From assembly GCF_050749805.1 (NCBI RefSeq), contig NZ_CP192738.1:2790001-2854000 (forward strand): a stretch of 64,000 bases of DNA. The letters run 5' to 3'. The translations under genes were made by a program, and so were the position numbers. Below, piece after piece: positions 26,756 to 35,113 of the stretch. The notes under the pieces are model-generated. The model was not told the DNA's origin, searched no databases, and was given only the letters and a program-made list of their open reading frames with translations. Origin of the DNA: Hahella sp018986435 (GTDB lineage Bacteria > Pseudomonadota > Gammaproteobacteria > Pseudomonadales > Oleiphilaceae). How positions within the stretch are numbered: the stretch's first letter is position 1; each line of letters opens with the position of its first letter.

Positions 26756-27109
26756 TTATCTTTGCGGAATGTCTTCCTGGGGCTCGTTGATGTTGAAATG
26801 CTTGTAGTAGTAAGTGGCCCACTTGCGGAACAGACTGTCCTCAGGATAGTCGTTCGACACCATCTGTCGCTCAATAAATTGCTGCATGGCGCTGATATCG
26901 GCGTTGTTCAGAGCCATGCCATACCAGCGATGTAGCTCAACTGCTTTTTTGGCGATGGACATTTGGTTATGTCTCCCCGCTGCTTCGATGATTTTTCCTG
27001 ACATGATGTAAAGAGAAGCGCTAAGCCGAGTGCGTTCCTCTGAAGGGGTAAATGCGGCGAACTGCTCCGTGTTGGCGACCGTTATTTTAGAAATGAAATT
27101 TTTTATCAA
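26756..27109 (-). CDS. hypothetical soluble protein
   Basis: A 117-residue frame reads ISKITVANTEQFAAFTPSEE, then helical sequence with KKAVELHRWYGMALNNADIS. It is convergent with the SBP gene. The only start before the conserved-looking part is TTG at 27109, with GGGGA about 12 bases upstream. The frame stays open back to about 27241, and a hydrophobic stretch is encoded there, but no ATG or GTG is available, so the N-terminus is uncertain. No family recognised. Confidence 0.45.
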   Translation of the reverse strand: MIKNFISKITVANTEQFAAFTPSEERTRLSASLYIMSGKIIEAAGRHNQMSIAKKAVELHRWYGMALNNADISAMQQFIERQMVSNDYPEDSLFRKWATYYYKHFNINEPQEDIPQR

Positions 27110-27253
27110 AACGAAGGTTCCCCATAGAAAACGTCGGAGTTTCTGGGTAAATCCGTGTACGAGCAGAAAAAGGGTGTCTAAATAGAGTACGGCGGATAAG
27201 GGCGTAAGCGTATTCGTAGGGTTACCGAAAATGTGTGTTCATTCTAAGTAATA

Positions 27254-28225
27254 TTACGTAACACTCTCGCTGACCATGTTCCCATTCACCAGCGGACTAA
27301 AGTTCTTCCTGTGCAATGTCGGCGTGATGCCGAATTCTTTGCGGAAGTGGTGACGCATGGTGGTGGCGTTGTCAAAGCCGGAGAGGGCGGCGACTTTCTC
27401 GATGCTGTAGTTTTGATTTTCCAGAATCTCTTTGGCCAGATTCAGGCGTTGATGGGTCAGCCACTCCTTCGGCGTGATATTAAAGTCGGCGCGGAACTTC
27501 CGGTCGAAAGTGCGGCGGGACATGCTGGCTTTCTGGGCGAACAGATTGATGTCGATGGATTTATCCAGATTGCGTAGCGCCCAGTCAATGGCGTTGTGGA
27601 ACTGACTGTTGTTTTCCGGCACGGGCGTTTCCGCGAACTGCGCCTGGCCGCCTTTGCGGTGGGCGGACAATACCATGCCCCGCGCCATGCGGTTGGCGAC
27701 CTTATAACCGTAATCATCGCGAATCACTTCCAGACAGAGGTCTATCGCAGCGGAACTGCCCGCCGAACAGCCGATCACGCCATCGTATACATACAGCACG
27801 TCATCCACATAGTCGACACCGGGATAGCGGCTTTTGAACTTGTCGCCGTAGCGCCAATGGGTGGTCGCCTGTCGCCCTTCGAACAGTCCTAGTTCCGCCA
27901 GCAGAAAAGCCCCGGAGCAGAGAGACAGCACACGTTTGCCCTGTTCGTAGAAACGTGTGACGGCGTTGGCGATGGGGGCGGGAATGTCAGTGAGCTGGGT
28001 AGGCCAACTGGGGATGACCAGGGTGCTGAAGGCATCGAGATTCTCCACCTGACGGGCGCAGATCTGAAATCCTGAGGTAGTCGTCAGCGGTCCGGGAGTG
28101 AACGAGACGAGATCGCACTGATACCAGTCTTCGATGCCCGAACGGGGCAGTGCGAACAGCTCCACCGCGCAGCCCAACTCAAAAAACGCCACGTCTTCAA
28201 ACGCCAGAATGGCCACGTTATGCAT
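27254..28225 (-). CDS. GlxA/FtrA-type transcriptional regulator (DJ-1/GATase1 domain plus AraC HTH)
   Basis: This 323-residue protein has an N-terminal DJ-1/PfpI-like domain (MHNVAILAFEDVAFFELGCA, with the nucleophile-elbow type VLSLCSGAFLLAELG). The C-terminal AraC/XylS double helix-turn-helix includes INLFAQKASMSRRTFDRKFR and IEKVAALSGFDNATTMRHHF. This is the layout of FtrA and related activators, which respond to small metabolites and bind near their neighbours. AGGAG upstream fixes ATG at 28225 rather than the longer frame to 28279. It is divergent from the rhodanese gene, a conserved FtrA-rhodanese pairing, and probably regulates it from the 127-bp intergenic region. Confidence 0.88.
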   Translation of the reverse strand: MHNVAILAFEDVAFFELGCAVELFALPRSGIEDWYQCDLVSFTPGPLTTTSGFQICARQVENLDAFSTLVIPSWPTQLTDIPAPIANAVTRFYEQGKRVLSLCSGAFLLAELGLFEGRQATTHWRYGDKFKSRYPGVDYVDDVLYVYDGVIGCSAGSSAAIDLCLEVIRDDYGYKVANRMARGMVLSAHRKGGQAQFAETPVPENNSQFHNAIDWALRNLDKSIDINLFAQKASMSRRTFDRKFRADFNITPKEWLTHQRLNLAKEILENQNYSIEKVAALSGFDNATTMRHHFRKEFGITPTLHRKNFSPLVNGNMVSESVT

Positions 28226-28352
28226 CGACGATCTCCTATTCGTCTCTTTAATAGAGGTTGGCTTGATATTAACGAACAATGTCTTTCAAGCCAATGGCGG
28301 ATTGACATTGGAAAACCAATAATGATCACGCACTAACCCAAAGGAGAATCTT

Positions 28353-28757
28353 ATGTCATCTGTTGTATCCAGAATTCCCGCCGCAGACAGCCAAACCGCC
28401 TTGGCGCATTTTCAGGCGTTGTTGCAGTTTGAAACCGACTGCTGGGACGTTCATCACGCCATCAGCAACAAGCGTCAGGATTTTGTACTGTTGGACGTGA
28501 GAGGCGATGAAGCCTATCGCAAAGGCCATATCGCCGGCTCCATCAGCCTGCCCTATACGCGTCTGAACGAGCAGAATCTGGCTGCCTATCCTGCCGATAC
28601 CTTATTTGTGGTGTATTGCGCCGGTCCGCACTGTAATGCGACGGAGAAGGCGGCGATCAAGCTTGCGAGTCTGCAACGTCCGGTCAAAAAAATGATCGGC
28701 GGCGTGACAGGGTGGATTGATGAGGGCTTCACTTTGGAGACGGATGCGGATGCCTAG
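28353..28757 (+). CDS. rhodanese-like sulfurtransferase
   Basis: This 134-residue single-domain rhodanese contains the CH2A motif DFVLLDVRGDEAYRKGHIAG and the active-site loop VVYCAGPHCNATEKAA, where the first Cys is the predicted persulfide nucleophile. The C-terminal KKMIGGVTGWIDEGF matches the family end. It is cytoplasmic. AAAGGAG precedes the ATG. It is divergent from the FtrA-type regulator and overlaps the GNAT gene start, so both are probably controlled by that regulator. Confidence 0.88.
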   Translation: MSSVVSRIPAADSQTALAHFQALLQFETDCWDVHHAISNKRQDFVLLDVRGDEAYRKGHIAGSISLPYTRLNEQNLAAYPADTLFVVYCAGPHCNATEKAAIKLASLQRPVKKMIGGVTGWIDEGFTLETDADA

Positions 28758-29241
28758 CGATAATCCCTGCGTCATCCGCCCGGCGCGCCTGGAGGACGGA
28801 CCGCGCCTGCTGAGCATGATGCGGCAACTGGCCGAGTTTGAAGGCTATGCTGAGGACTTCGCCGTCACCCTGGAGGAACTGGAGCGGCGTTTATTCGTCA
28901 ATCGCGATTTCGGCGTCTATGTGGCGGAGTCTGATGGACTAGCGGTAGGCATGCTGGTGTATTACAGCTTGCCGTTCACCTATGACCTGACGCCTTGGAT
29001 TTACGTCAAGGAGCTGTTTATTGAGCAACAGTATCGCTACCTGGGGCTTGGCGGAAAACTGATGGCGGCGCTGGCGCGGGAGTGTCTGCGTGAAGGGGGG
29101 CGCAAGATTCGCTGGGATGTCCTAACCACGAACGAGCCGGCGGCGATGTTCTATCGCTCCCAGGGCGCGAAGTGCGAGGATAACTGGCGCATATTCAGCC
29201 TCAATGCGTCGGATATTTCCAAACTGGCCGGTTATGCATGA
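28750..29241 (+). CDS. GNAT N-acetyltransferase, diamine acetyltransferase-like
   Basis: This protein of about 163 residues has a complete GNAT fold: VIRPARLEDGPRLLSMMRQL, then YDLTPWIYVKELFIEQQYR and the acetyl-CoA loop YRYLGLGGKLMAALARE. It ends with the NEPAAMFYRSQGAK helix typical of SSAT-type polyamine or thialysine acetyltransferases. The ATG overlaps the last codons of the rhodanese; ATG at 28744 is an alternative with GGAG at 28736-28739. The substrate is inferred from family resemblance only. Confidence 0.82.
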   Translation: MPSDNPCVIRPARLEDGPRLLSMMRQLAEFEGYAEDFAVTLEELERRLFVNRDFGVYVAESDGLAVGMLVYYSLPFTYDLTPWIYVKELFIEQQYRYLGLGGKLMAALARECLREGGRKIRWDVLTTNEPAAMFYRSQGAKCEDNWRIFSLNASDISKLAGYA

Positions 29242-29400
29242 AGGTAGTTGCGTGGCGAGCATGTCGCCATATGAGTTCTCATGCGCATGGATGCGCTTTA
29301 ACTCTGACTCGGTCGCAATGCTTCATCTATATTAGCTGTGGCGGCTTTGGTAACAGTAGTTGTAATCGCTTTATTAACTGAGTAACTGTAGCCGCACCGG

Positions 29401-29703
29401 TTAATCCTGCTCCAAACTCAATCCTTCCGCGCGTAGTATTTCCTCCAATTCCCGATAGCCCTCCAGCTCCATCAGCAATCGCGTCTTTTCCGACTTGGCG
29501 ATTTCCATCCAGTGGCGATCTTCCACGGCGCCGACCATGGCGTATAAAAAGTTAAGACTGGGTTTGGCGGCGCTGGCTTGCTTCAACTTCAGAAACGTTC
29601 TGACCGGACCGATTTCCCTGAGCTTTTCCGGCGTATCGACGCCGATGGCGATGAGGTCTTTTTCTGACTTGGGTCCAAGCCCTTTAAGGTCTCTGAGGCG
29701 CAT
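29401..29703 (-). CDS. stand-alone TfoX C-terminal domain protein
   Basis: This 100-residue protein begins MRLRDLKGLGPKSEKDLIAI, a helix-hairpin-helix signature of the TfoX C-terminal domain, and continues through NFLYAMVGAVEDRHWMEIAK. The N-terminal TfoX domain found in competence regulators is absent. The ATG at 29703 fits the family start; a TTG at 29724 is an alternative. Stand-alone TfoX_C proteins are common and their role is unclear, possibly nucleic-acid binding. Confidence 0.75.
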   Translation of the reverse strand: MRLRDLKGLGPKSEKDLIAIGVDTPEKLREIGPVRTFLKLKQASAAKPSLNFLYAMVGAVEDRHWMEIAKSEKTRLLMELEGYRELEEILRAEGLSLEQD

Positions 29704-29847
29704 AATAATGATGTCTCTGAACAATGAGGCGGGACGCCCGGCGGAGTCATACTATCACCTTTTCGCCCGAACCCAGGAATAGGGCTATATTTGAATCGTT
29801 GACTAAAGAAACGCTGCCGCAGCGCGGTTTATAAATGAGGCCAGTTC

Positions 29848-30471
29848 ATGGAGATAGCCGTTCATCTGCCGGATGTAACGCTGCTTGATATGTTACGCGT
29901 ACGCTCTATCTATCCCATCGCCGCGATTGGGCAAACAGTGCAAAAAGGGCAGGTGATCTGCAGATTGAATCTGGCGGGCGGCGAAATCGATCTGGTGAGC
30001 CCGGAAAGCGGGCGGCTGGAATATTTGGATGTCTACGCGCTGGAAAAGGTCAAACCTGAGCGTCCGCTGTTATTTCGCGTCGGCTCCATTCAGCAGAACC
30101 GGGTGAACACGGAGGCCATCGCCAGAGATATCTGGCAGAGCCTGCTCAAACTGTTTGACCAGCGCACGCAAACCATCAAAGAGGATATCAAGCGGGACAA
30201 AACCGCGCGCTGGGCGCTGCCTTTGTGCTTTTTCGCGTTCTTTCTGGTGGCTTGGGCTCTGGCGGAATCCGTGCAGCATTTTTCCGGCGACACCGCCGCC
30301 TACAAAATCGCGTTGATCTTTCCTGCGGTTTCCTCGGTCGGTGTGCTAATTTCGTTGGTGGCCCCGATTTTTCTTCGCAAACAAATACGCGACAGCGAAG
30401 GGCGTCTGGCCCGGCTGATGCAGCTCGACATTATTCGCCGTTGCCGGGATACAATCGCCATTCTGCAATAG
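29848..30471 (+). CDS. membrane protein with lipoyl/biotinyl-like N-terminal domain
   Basis: This 207-residue protein has an N-terminal segment IGQTVQKGQVICRLNLAGGE followed by IDLVSPESGRLEYLDVYALE, which is the barrel-sandwich hybrid pattern of biotinyl/lipoyl-like domains, without a visible modified lysine. Two membrane helices follow (LPLCFFAFFLVAWALAESV and IALIFPAVSSVGVLISLVAPIF), then a basic tail. This suggests an inner-membrane protein with a soluble adaptor-like head. No named family was recognised. Confidence 0.65.
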   Translation: MEIAVHLPDVTLLDMLRVRSIYPIAAIGQTVQKGQVICRLNLAGGEIDLVSPESGRLEYLDVYALEKVKPERPLLFRVGSIQQNRVNTEAIARDIWQSLLKLFDQRTQTIKEDIKRDKTARWALPLCFFAFFLVAWALAESVQHFSGDTAAYKIALIFPAVSSVGVLISLVAPIFLRKQIRDSEGRLARLMQLDIIRRCRDTIAILQ

Positions 30472-30510
30472 AGCGCGCGCAGTGGAAGTAAAAAGCGCTT
30501 TTCTTTAACG

Positions 30511-30526
30511 CTGTATTTATATACAG
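30511..30526 (+). promoter_or_regulatory. LexA (SOS) box
   Basis: CTGTATTTATATACAG is an exact CTGT-N8-ACAG operator with an AT-rich centre, followed by TA as in the gammaproteobacterial consensus. It ends 8 bp before the ATG at 30535, so bound LexA would block transcription. An additional dyad ACAGTATTCTGT (30523-30534) overlaps it. The -10 probably lies inside the box, making the mRNA leader very short or absent. Confidence 0.75.
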
Positions 30527-30534
30527 TATTCTGT

Positions 30535-30861
30535 ATGAGAAAGAGTAAACCCATCAGAGCTGAGCTGGAAGAGTGGCGTTGTAAGAAGTGCTGGCTGGGC
30601 GTATTGCGGGCCACTGACGATCACCCGGAGTTGCGGGACTATCTGACCCAGATGCCCGAGTCCATTTACCATGTGCGTTGGCCTCACGCCTGTTCCCATT
30701 GCGGTTATGTCTACGACTGGTCCGACAGTTGCCCGGTGATTTTATACGGCGGACAACGCTGGGTGCTGGAGAAGGCGGTTAACAAAAAGCTGTTCGCCTT
30801 GCTGGAGCACCTGAAGCGCGCCAAGGACCTGGAGAATATGCCGAGTGGAAATCTGTGGTGA
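30535..30861 (+). CDS. small zinc-ribbon protein under SOS control
   Basis: This 108-residue basic protein has two CxxC knuckles, WRCKKCW at about 14-20 and HACSHCGY near 52-59, plus a further Cys, consistent with a zinc ribbon. It has no membrane segment. The start ATG lies 9 bases after a perfect LexA box, and there is no Shine-Dalgarno sequence, so translation may be leaderless. No family was recognised. The regulation implies a role after DNA damage, for example a division inhibitor or nucleic-acid-binding factor; this is inference. Confidence 0.72.
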   Translation: MRKSKPIRAELEEWRCKKCWLGVLRATDDHPELRDYLTQMPESIYHVRWPHACSHCGYVYDWSDSCPVILYGGQRWVLEKAVNKKLFALLEHLKRAKDLENMPSGNLW

Positions 30862-30947
30862 CTTGTTGCGGCTGATCGTCTACATTCCACCCCCTTGCGG
30901 CCCATACTGGGTCGTCTAAAGGAGGTTGCATTTTTACCATTCAATTA

Positions 30948-31529
30948 GTGGCGTACAGTCTGGATCTGTTTTACGCCTGGAAACGCCAGTTTGATGGGCT
31001 GGCGAATGTAGAAGTCATCGACGGCGATATTCTGAAACAGGTCGCCGACGCTATCGTGAGTCCCGCCAACAGCTTCGGTTACATGGACGGCGGTCTGGAT
31101 CTCAAATACAGCCTGCACTTTGGCTGGGAACTGGAAGCGAAAGTACGTCAGACGCTGGAGTCTGAATATTTTGGTGAGATCCCCGTTGGACAGGCGATTG
31201 TTGTTGAAACCGATCATAAAAGCATTCCTTTTCTCATTTCCGCTCCCACCATGCGCGTTCCTATGGACGTTTCGCAAACCGCTAATGCGTATCTGGCTTT
31301 CAAGGCGGTGCTGCAAGCGGTGATTCGTCACAATCAAATGAACGCACCGGGCGGCCGTCAGATTCGCTCTCTCTTATGTCCCGGTCTGGGAACCGGCGAA
31401 GGACGCATGCCGGCGCATCGCTGCGCGGCGCAAATGCGTCGAGCGTATGAGGTGTGCGTGAAAGAGCGATATGAAACTCAGGGCGGGCTTGCGGCGGCGG
31501 TGAAAGATCACATGGCGCTGTTGGAGTAG
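30948..31529 (+). CDS. macro-domain protein (ADP-ribose binding or hydrolysing)
   Basis: This protein of about 193 residues contains VEVIDGDILKQVADAIVSPA NSFG split over strand and loop, then MDGGLDLKY, the ADP-ribose pocket of macro domains. IRSLLCPGLGTGEGRMPA follows as the second binding loop. Macro domains bind or remove ADP-ribose and related metabolites in the cytoplasm. The GTG at 30948 is the first standard start, but AAGGAGG at 30919-30925 is 22 bases away; an ATT at 30930 in the same frame fits the ribosome site better and adds FTIQLV, which suits the first strand. Confidence 0.82.
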   Translation: MAYSLDLFYAWKRQFDGLANVEVIDGDILKQVADAIVSPANSFGYMDGGLDLKYSLHFGWELEAKVRQTLESEYFGEIPVGQAIVVETDHKSIPFLISAPTMRVPMDVSQTANAYLAFKAVLQAVIRHNQMNAPGGRQIRSLLCPGLGTGEGRMPAHRCAAQMRRAYEVCVKERYETQGGLAAAVKDHMALLE

Positions 31530-31658
31530 GCGCTTTACCGGACGCTCTGAAAATGACGGCGACATGATGAATTTTTAATGGCGGGTTTGATGGCGTCCAG
31601 GCGCTTGGGCTTGTATTGTGCAGTGAGCTTATATTCAGCCATATCAAGGAGTTGTAAC

Positions 31659-32345
31659 GTGGATAACCGCAATACCCAGTTCATAAGCGATCCCATTGCG
31701 TTTCTGAACAACAATACGATCAATCATCGCTGGTTCGATGAGCATATCCAAAGGCGCAATAACAATCCGCAGGGCGTATCCATGGCTGAAAGGGCCGCAG
31801 TGGATCTGTTGCCGTACACGAAAATGGGAAGTTTCGATTTACAGCCCGCCGCGACGCCAGTGGGCGGCCGACGTCAATCCAGATTTGCGGTGATCCACGA
31901 CCACCCTGCGAATGACAGCGCGTTGACCGGCTACTGGTGTCCCTATGTCAACGGCGCGGGGCTGCCGGGATTTGTCGATGTGCCAAGGCATAATCCCCAG
32001 CATCGATTCGTGTTTACCGCAGCGATGAACGGTTGCGCCTTCTTCATTACCGAATCGCCTCTTGGCGGCGCTTACTTTCGCGTCTATCACCACCAGCATC
32101 CCGGCAATGTCGGAGTCAATAACCTGATCAGCGCCGTGACGCCCAACGTCATTTCGGTCTTTGATTTCAGTCAGTATGGCAATGACAATCTGCCTGGCCT
32201 TAATCTTCCTGTGGCGTTTAACTTTCTGTATTACCGCAACAGTGGTTGGGTGGTCGTCAGCCACGCCACCGCCATGGACGCCCATACTGGCGTCGTACGT
32301 TTTGATCCCGCCAAGCCGACGTTGGTGGCGGACACCTTCGTATAA
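31659..32345 (+). CDS. CNF/BLF1-like putative glutamine deamidase toxin
   Basis: This 228-residue protein has no signal peptide. AAGGAG at 31646-31651 supports the GTG start at 31659. The central part reads HRFVFTAAMNGCAFFIT and then YFRVYHHQHP. A Cys (C126) in a hydrophobic strand-turn (x-x-G-C) is followed by a His (H144 or H145) on the next strand, the catalytic layout of cytotoxic necrotizing factor and Burkholderia lethal factor 1, which deamidate a glutamine in host proteins. The Cys-His spacing (18) is slightly longer than remembered for those two. A beta-rich context surrounds the pair. This could instead be an unrelated cysteine-containing beta protein, so the call is tentative. It is a single gene with its own terminator. 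Confidence 0.5.
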   Translation: MDNRNTQFISDPIAFLNNNTINHRWFDEHIQRRNNNPQGVSMAERAAVDLLPYTKMGSFDLQPAATPVGGRRQSRFAVIHDHPANDSALTGYWCPYVNGAGLPGFVDVPRHNPQHRFVFTAAMNGCAFFITESPLGGAYFRVYHHQHPGNVGVNNLISAVTPNVISVFDFSQYGNDNLPGLNLPVAFNFLYYRNSGWVVVSHATAMDAHTGVVRFDPAKPTLVADTFV

Positions 32346-32360
32346 ATGAAGATAATCGTT

Positions 32361-32395
32361 CTCCCGTAGACGCCCGTTCTGCGGGAGGGCTTTAA
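32361..32395 (+). terminator. terminator after CNF-like gene
   Basis: CTCCCG at 32361-32366 pairs with CGGGAG at 32382-32387, followed by a weak T-rich run. It lies 16 bases after the stop of the CNF-like gene. The remaining gap to 32627 shows no clear sigma-32-type promoter for the next gene. Confidence 0.55.
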
Positions 32396-32627
32396 TGCTT
32401 TGATGGAAGTGGCATTTTTTCTTACTGGGACGTTATAAAAGATTGCGCTCAGCGCGGGATTTGATAGTGATTAATCGACTAAAAATCAGTTGATCTCCAT
32501 CAAGATTCAACCTGCCTTCAGCACCCCAGAACACCTCGCAGCGTTACACTGTGTCTGAGTCGACGCCCGCATTTGACGGCGCGTTGGCGACGCATTTATC
32601 CATGGAGAGAAAAGCGAGGAGGTCGAT

Positions 32628-33167
32628 ATGAACCTGAAGAAATGGTCTCCCTGGAACTGGCTGCACCAGGAAGGTAAAACAGCGAGCGAAGTCCCTGTCA
32701 GTTCACGTCAATCCAGTAACTATCCCATGGCGAGGTTCCGCCAGGAAATGGATCGCCTTTTCGATGACATGCTGCACTCCTTTAAATATCCCGAACTGCC
32801 GGAATTCGGCCTGGGCAGGGAGTGGGCGGGCTTGCTGAAGCCTAATCTGGATATTTCCGAAGGCAAGGAATCCTACAGCATCAGCGTCGAGCTGCCGGGC
32901 GTCTCCAAAGAGGACGTAAAAGTCAGTCTGGACGGCCAACGGCTGACAATCAGCGGCGAAAAGAAGCATGAATCGGAAGAAAAAAGAGAGGATTATCACT
33001 GCGTGGAGCGTAGCTACGGCAGCTTTATGCGTATCCTCACTTTGCCGGACAACGCTGACGGCGAGCGTTTGTATGCGAACTTCAAGAACGGCGTATTAAC
33101 GTTGAAAGTGCCCAAGGCCGGCGAAGTCACGGTGAAAGGCAGAGAAGTGGAAATCAAAGGCGACTAG
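32628..33167 (+). CDS. small heat-shock protein Hsp20
   Basis: This 179-residue protein has a variable N-terminal arm (FRQEMDRLFDDMLHSF) and a complete alpha-crystallin domain from about 75: LKPNLDISEGKESYSISVEL, PGVSKEDVKVSLDGQRLTIS and GEKKHESEEKREDYHCVERS. The conserved NGVLTLKVPK strand is present, with a short tail. It is an ATP-independent holdase in the cytoplasm. GAGGAGG precedes the ATG. It is convergent with an FtsH-type protease gene, a sensible stress-response pairing. Confidence 0.93.
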   Translation: MNLKKWSPWNWLHQEGKTASEVPVSSRQSSNYPMARFRQEMDRLFDDMLHSFKYPELPEFGLGREWAGLLKPNLDISEGKESYSISVELPGVSKEDVKVSLDGQRLTISGEKKHESEEKREDYHCVERSYGSFMRILTLPDNADGERLYANFKNGVLTLKVPKAGEVTVKGREVEIKGD

Positions 33168-33253
33168 AGCACCTCTGAACAACATTGGCGACACCGCAGA
33201 TAGTTTTTCAGCGGTTCCCTGGCGCACTCTCGCCAGCGGTCCCACTCGGGGCG

Positions 33254-35113
33254 TTACGACGCCCCGGTTTGCAGGCATTCGTCTATCTGCGCCTTGTGCA
33301 GCGTCTCTGAGCGCTCCAGCAATGACACCAGTTTGTCCAGCCTTTCCCGGTGCGTGCGAATCAGCTCGGCGGCGATGGTTTCCGAGGACACCAGCAGCTC
33401 GCGCACGGCCTTGTCGATGATTTCCGCTGAGAACTCGCTGTGGTGGTGCGGCTGGGCCATTTCGCGACCGAGGAAAGGATGTTCTTCGCTGTCGCGCAGA
33501 TCCACTGGCCCCACCTCTTTCGACATGCCCCAACGACTGACCATGGCGCGGGCGAGCCCCGTCGCCTGATGAATATCGTCGTCAGCGCCGGTGCTGACGC
33601 TGCCCAGCAACTCACGCTCGGCGATGCGCCCCGCCAGCATCACAGCGAGCTTGTCGCGCAGATACTCTTCCGGGTAAGTATGTCGTTCCTGCAAGGGCAT
33701 TTGATGGGTGCCGCCCAAACTGCGTCCGTGGGGGACAATGGAGACTTTGTACAGCGGATCGGTATTGGGCAGGTAATAGGCGACCAAGGTGTGCCCGGAC
33801 TCATGTACGGCGAGACGATGTTTCTCATCCGGCGGAATGATCAGAGTGCGCTCCGCGCCCATAATAATTTTATCCCGGGCGATGTCGAAATCCAGACTGT
33901 GTACGTGGTCCCGATTTTCCCGTGCGGCCTGAATGGCGGCTTCGTTGATCAGGTTTTTCAGGTCTGCGCCGGAGAACCCAGGCGTCCCCGCTGCGATCTG
34001 GGGGAGATTGACGTCGTCCGCCAGAGGAATGCGTTTGGCGTGAACCTTGAGAATCGCGACGCGGCCTTCCTGATCCGGCAAATCCAGGGTGACGTGACGG
34101 TCAAAGCGACCGGGGCGCATCAGCGCCGGGTCCAGTACGTCCGGGCGATTGGTGGCGGCCAATACGATGACGGCGTCGTGCCCGGCGAAACCGTCCATCT
34201 CCGCGAGAATCTGGTTCAGGGTCTGCTCCCTTTCATCATGGCCGCCGCCATAGCCTGCGCCCCGGGTGCGGCCGACGCTGTCGAGCTCATCAATGAAAAT
34301 GATGCTGGGGGCGGTCTCTTTGGCGGTTTTGAATAACTGGCGCACCCGCGACGCGCCGACGCCGACGAAGACTTCAATAAATTCAGAGGCGGACATGGGA
34401 TAGAAATTGACGCCGGCTTCTCCGGCCAGGGCTCTGGCCAGCAGCGTCTTACCGGTGCCGGGCGGACCCATCAACAAGACGCCTCGTGGGGCCAAAGCGC
34501 CGACGCGGTGGAAGCGGTCCGGATCGCGCAGGTATTCCACCAGTTCCTGTACTTCCCGTTTGGCGTTAGTTTGTCCGGCGACCTCATCGAACGTGGTGTC
34601 CGGCTTCTGGCAGACAAACTGGGTCTCCAGCCGCTTGTCGAAATCGAAGGCGCCGCCCCGGCCGGAGAAGTTGCGGAGCGTGCGTCGGGAGAGCCAGAAC
34701 AGGATGATCATGAACATGATCCAGGGCAGGTAGGACAGCAAAATCACCTTGGAGCTGCTGGCGTCATGGCCCTCTTTCACCTCGAGTGGAATATTCTGCT
34801 CCTCCAGCTCCGCCAATATGGCCTCATTGCCGAAATCCGGCAGTTGGGTCAGAAAGCGGGAGTATTGCCGCCGCTGCTCTGGAAACATGCGTGGAGTGAT
34901 GAATTTGCCGTCAAGTTCGCTGCCGCGGAGGGTGACGCTGCCGATTTGCCCCTCCCGCAACAGCATCTTGAATTCGCTGTAGGGTAGTTTAACGGCGGGC
35001 TCCGGACGGTCTCGCATGGAGGGCAGGTAGTAAAGCATCAAGGCGACCGCCAAGGTCCATACAACCCAGTTCAAAGGCAGCTTCTGTGGTGGTTGAGGAT
35101 CAGTATTGCTCAT
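33254..35113 (-). CDS. FtsH-family membrane AAA+ zinc metalloprotease
   Basis: This 619-residue protein has a first membrane helix near residues 14-32 (LNWVVWTLAVALMLYYL), a periplasmic loop and a second helix (VILLSYLPWIMFMIILFWLS). The AAA+ module carries Walker A GPPGTGKTLLARAL, Walker B SIIFIDELDSVG and the second region of homology. The protease domain has the zinc motif HESGH and the third-ligand region STGADDDIHQATGLARAMV. All catalytic residues look intact. FtsH degrades membrane and regulatory proteins. It is somewhat divergent from the housekeeping FtsH and lacks the usual rlmE/folP neighbours, so it is probably a second paralogue. The hsp20 gene is convergent. Confidence 0.92.
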   Translation of the reverse strand: MSNTDPQPPQKLPLNWVVWTLAVALMLYYLPSMRDRPEPAVKLPYSEFKMLLREGQIGSVTLRGSELDGKFITPRMFPEQRRQYSRFLTQLPDFGNEAILAELEEQNIPLEVKEGHDASSSKVILLSYLPWIMFMIILFWLSRRTLRNFSGRGGAFDFDKRLETQFVCQKPDTTFDEVAGQTNAKREVQELVEYLRDPDRFHRVGALAPRGVLLMGPPGTGKTLLARALAGEAGVNFYPMSASEFIEVFVGVGASRVRQLFKTAKETAPSIIFIDELDSVGRTRGAGYGGGHDEREQTLNQILAEMDGFAGHDAVIVLAATNRPDVLDPALMRPGRFDRHVTLDLPDQEGRVAILKVHAKRIPLADDVNLPQIAAGTPGFSGADLKNLINEAAIQAARENRDHVHSLDFDIARDKIIMGAERTLIIPPDEKHRLAVHESGHTLVAYYLPNTDPLYKVSIVPHGRSLGGTHQMPLQERHTYPEEYLRDKLAVMLAGRIAERELLGSVSTGADDDIHQATGLARAMVSRWGMSKEVGPVDLRDSEEHPFLGREMAQPHHHSEFSAEIIDKAVRELLVSSETIAAELIRTHRERLDKLVSLLERSETLHKAQIDECLQTGAS

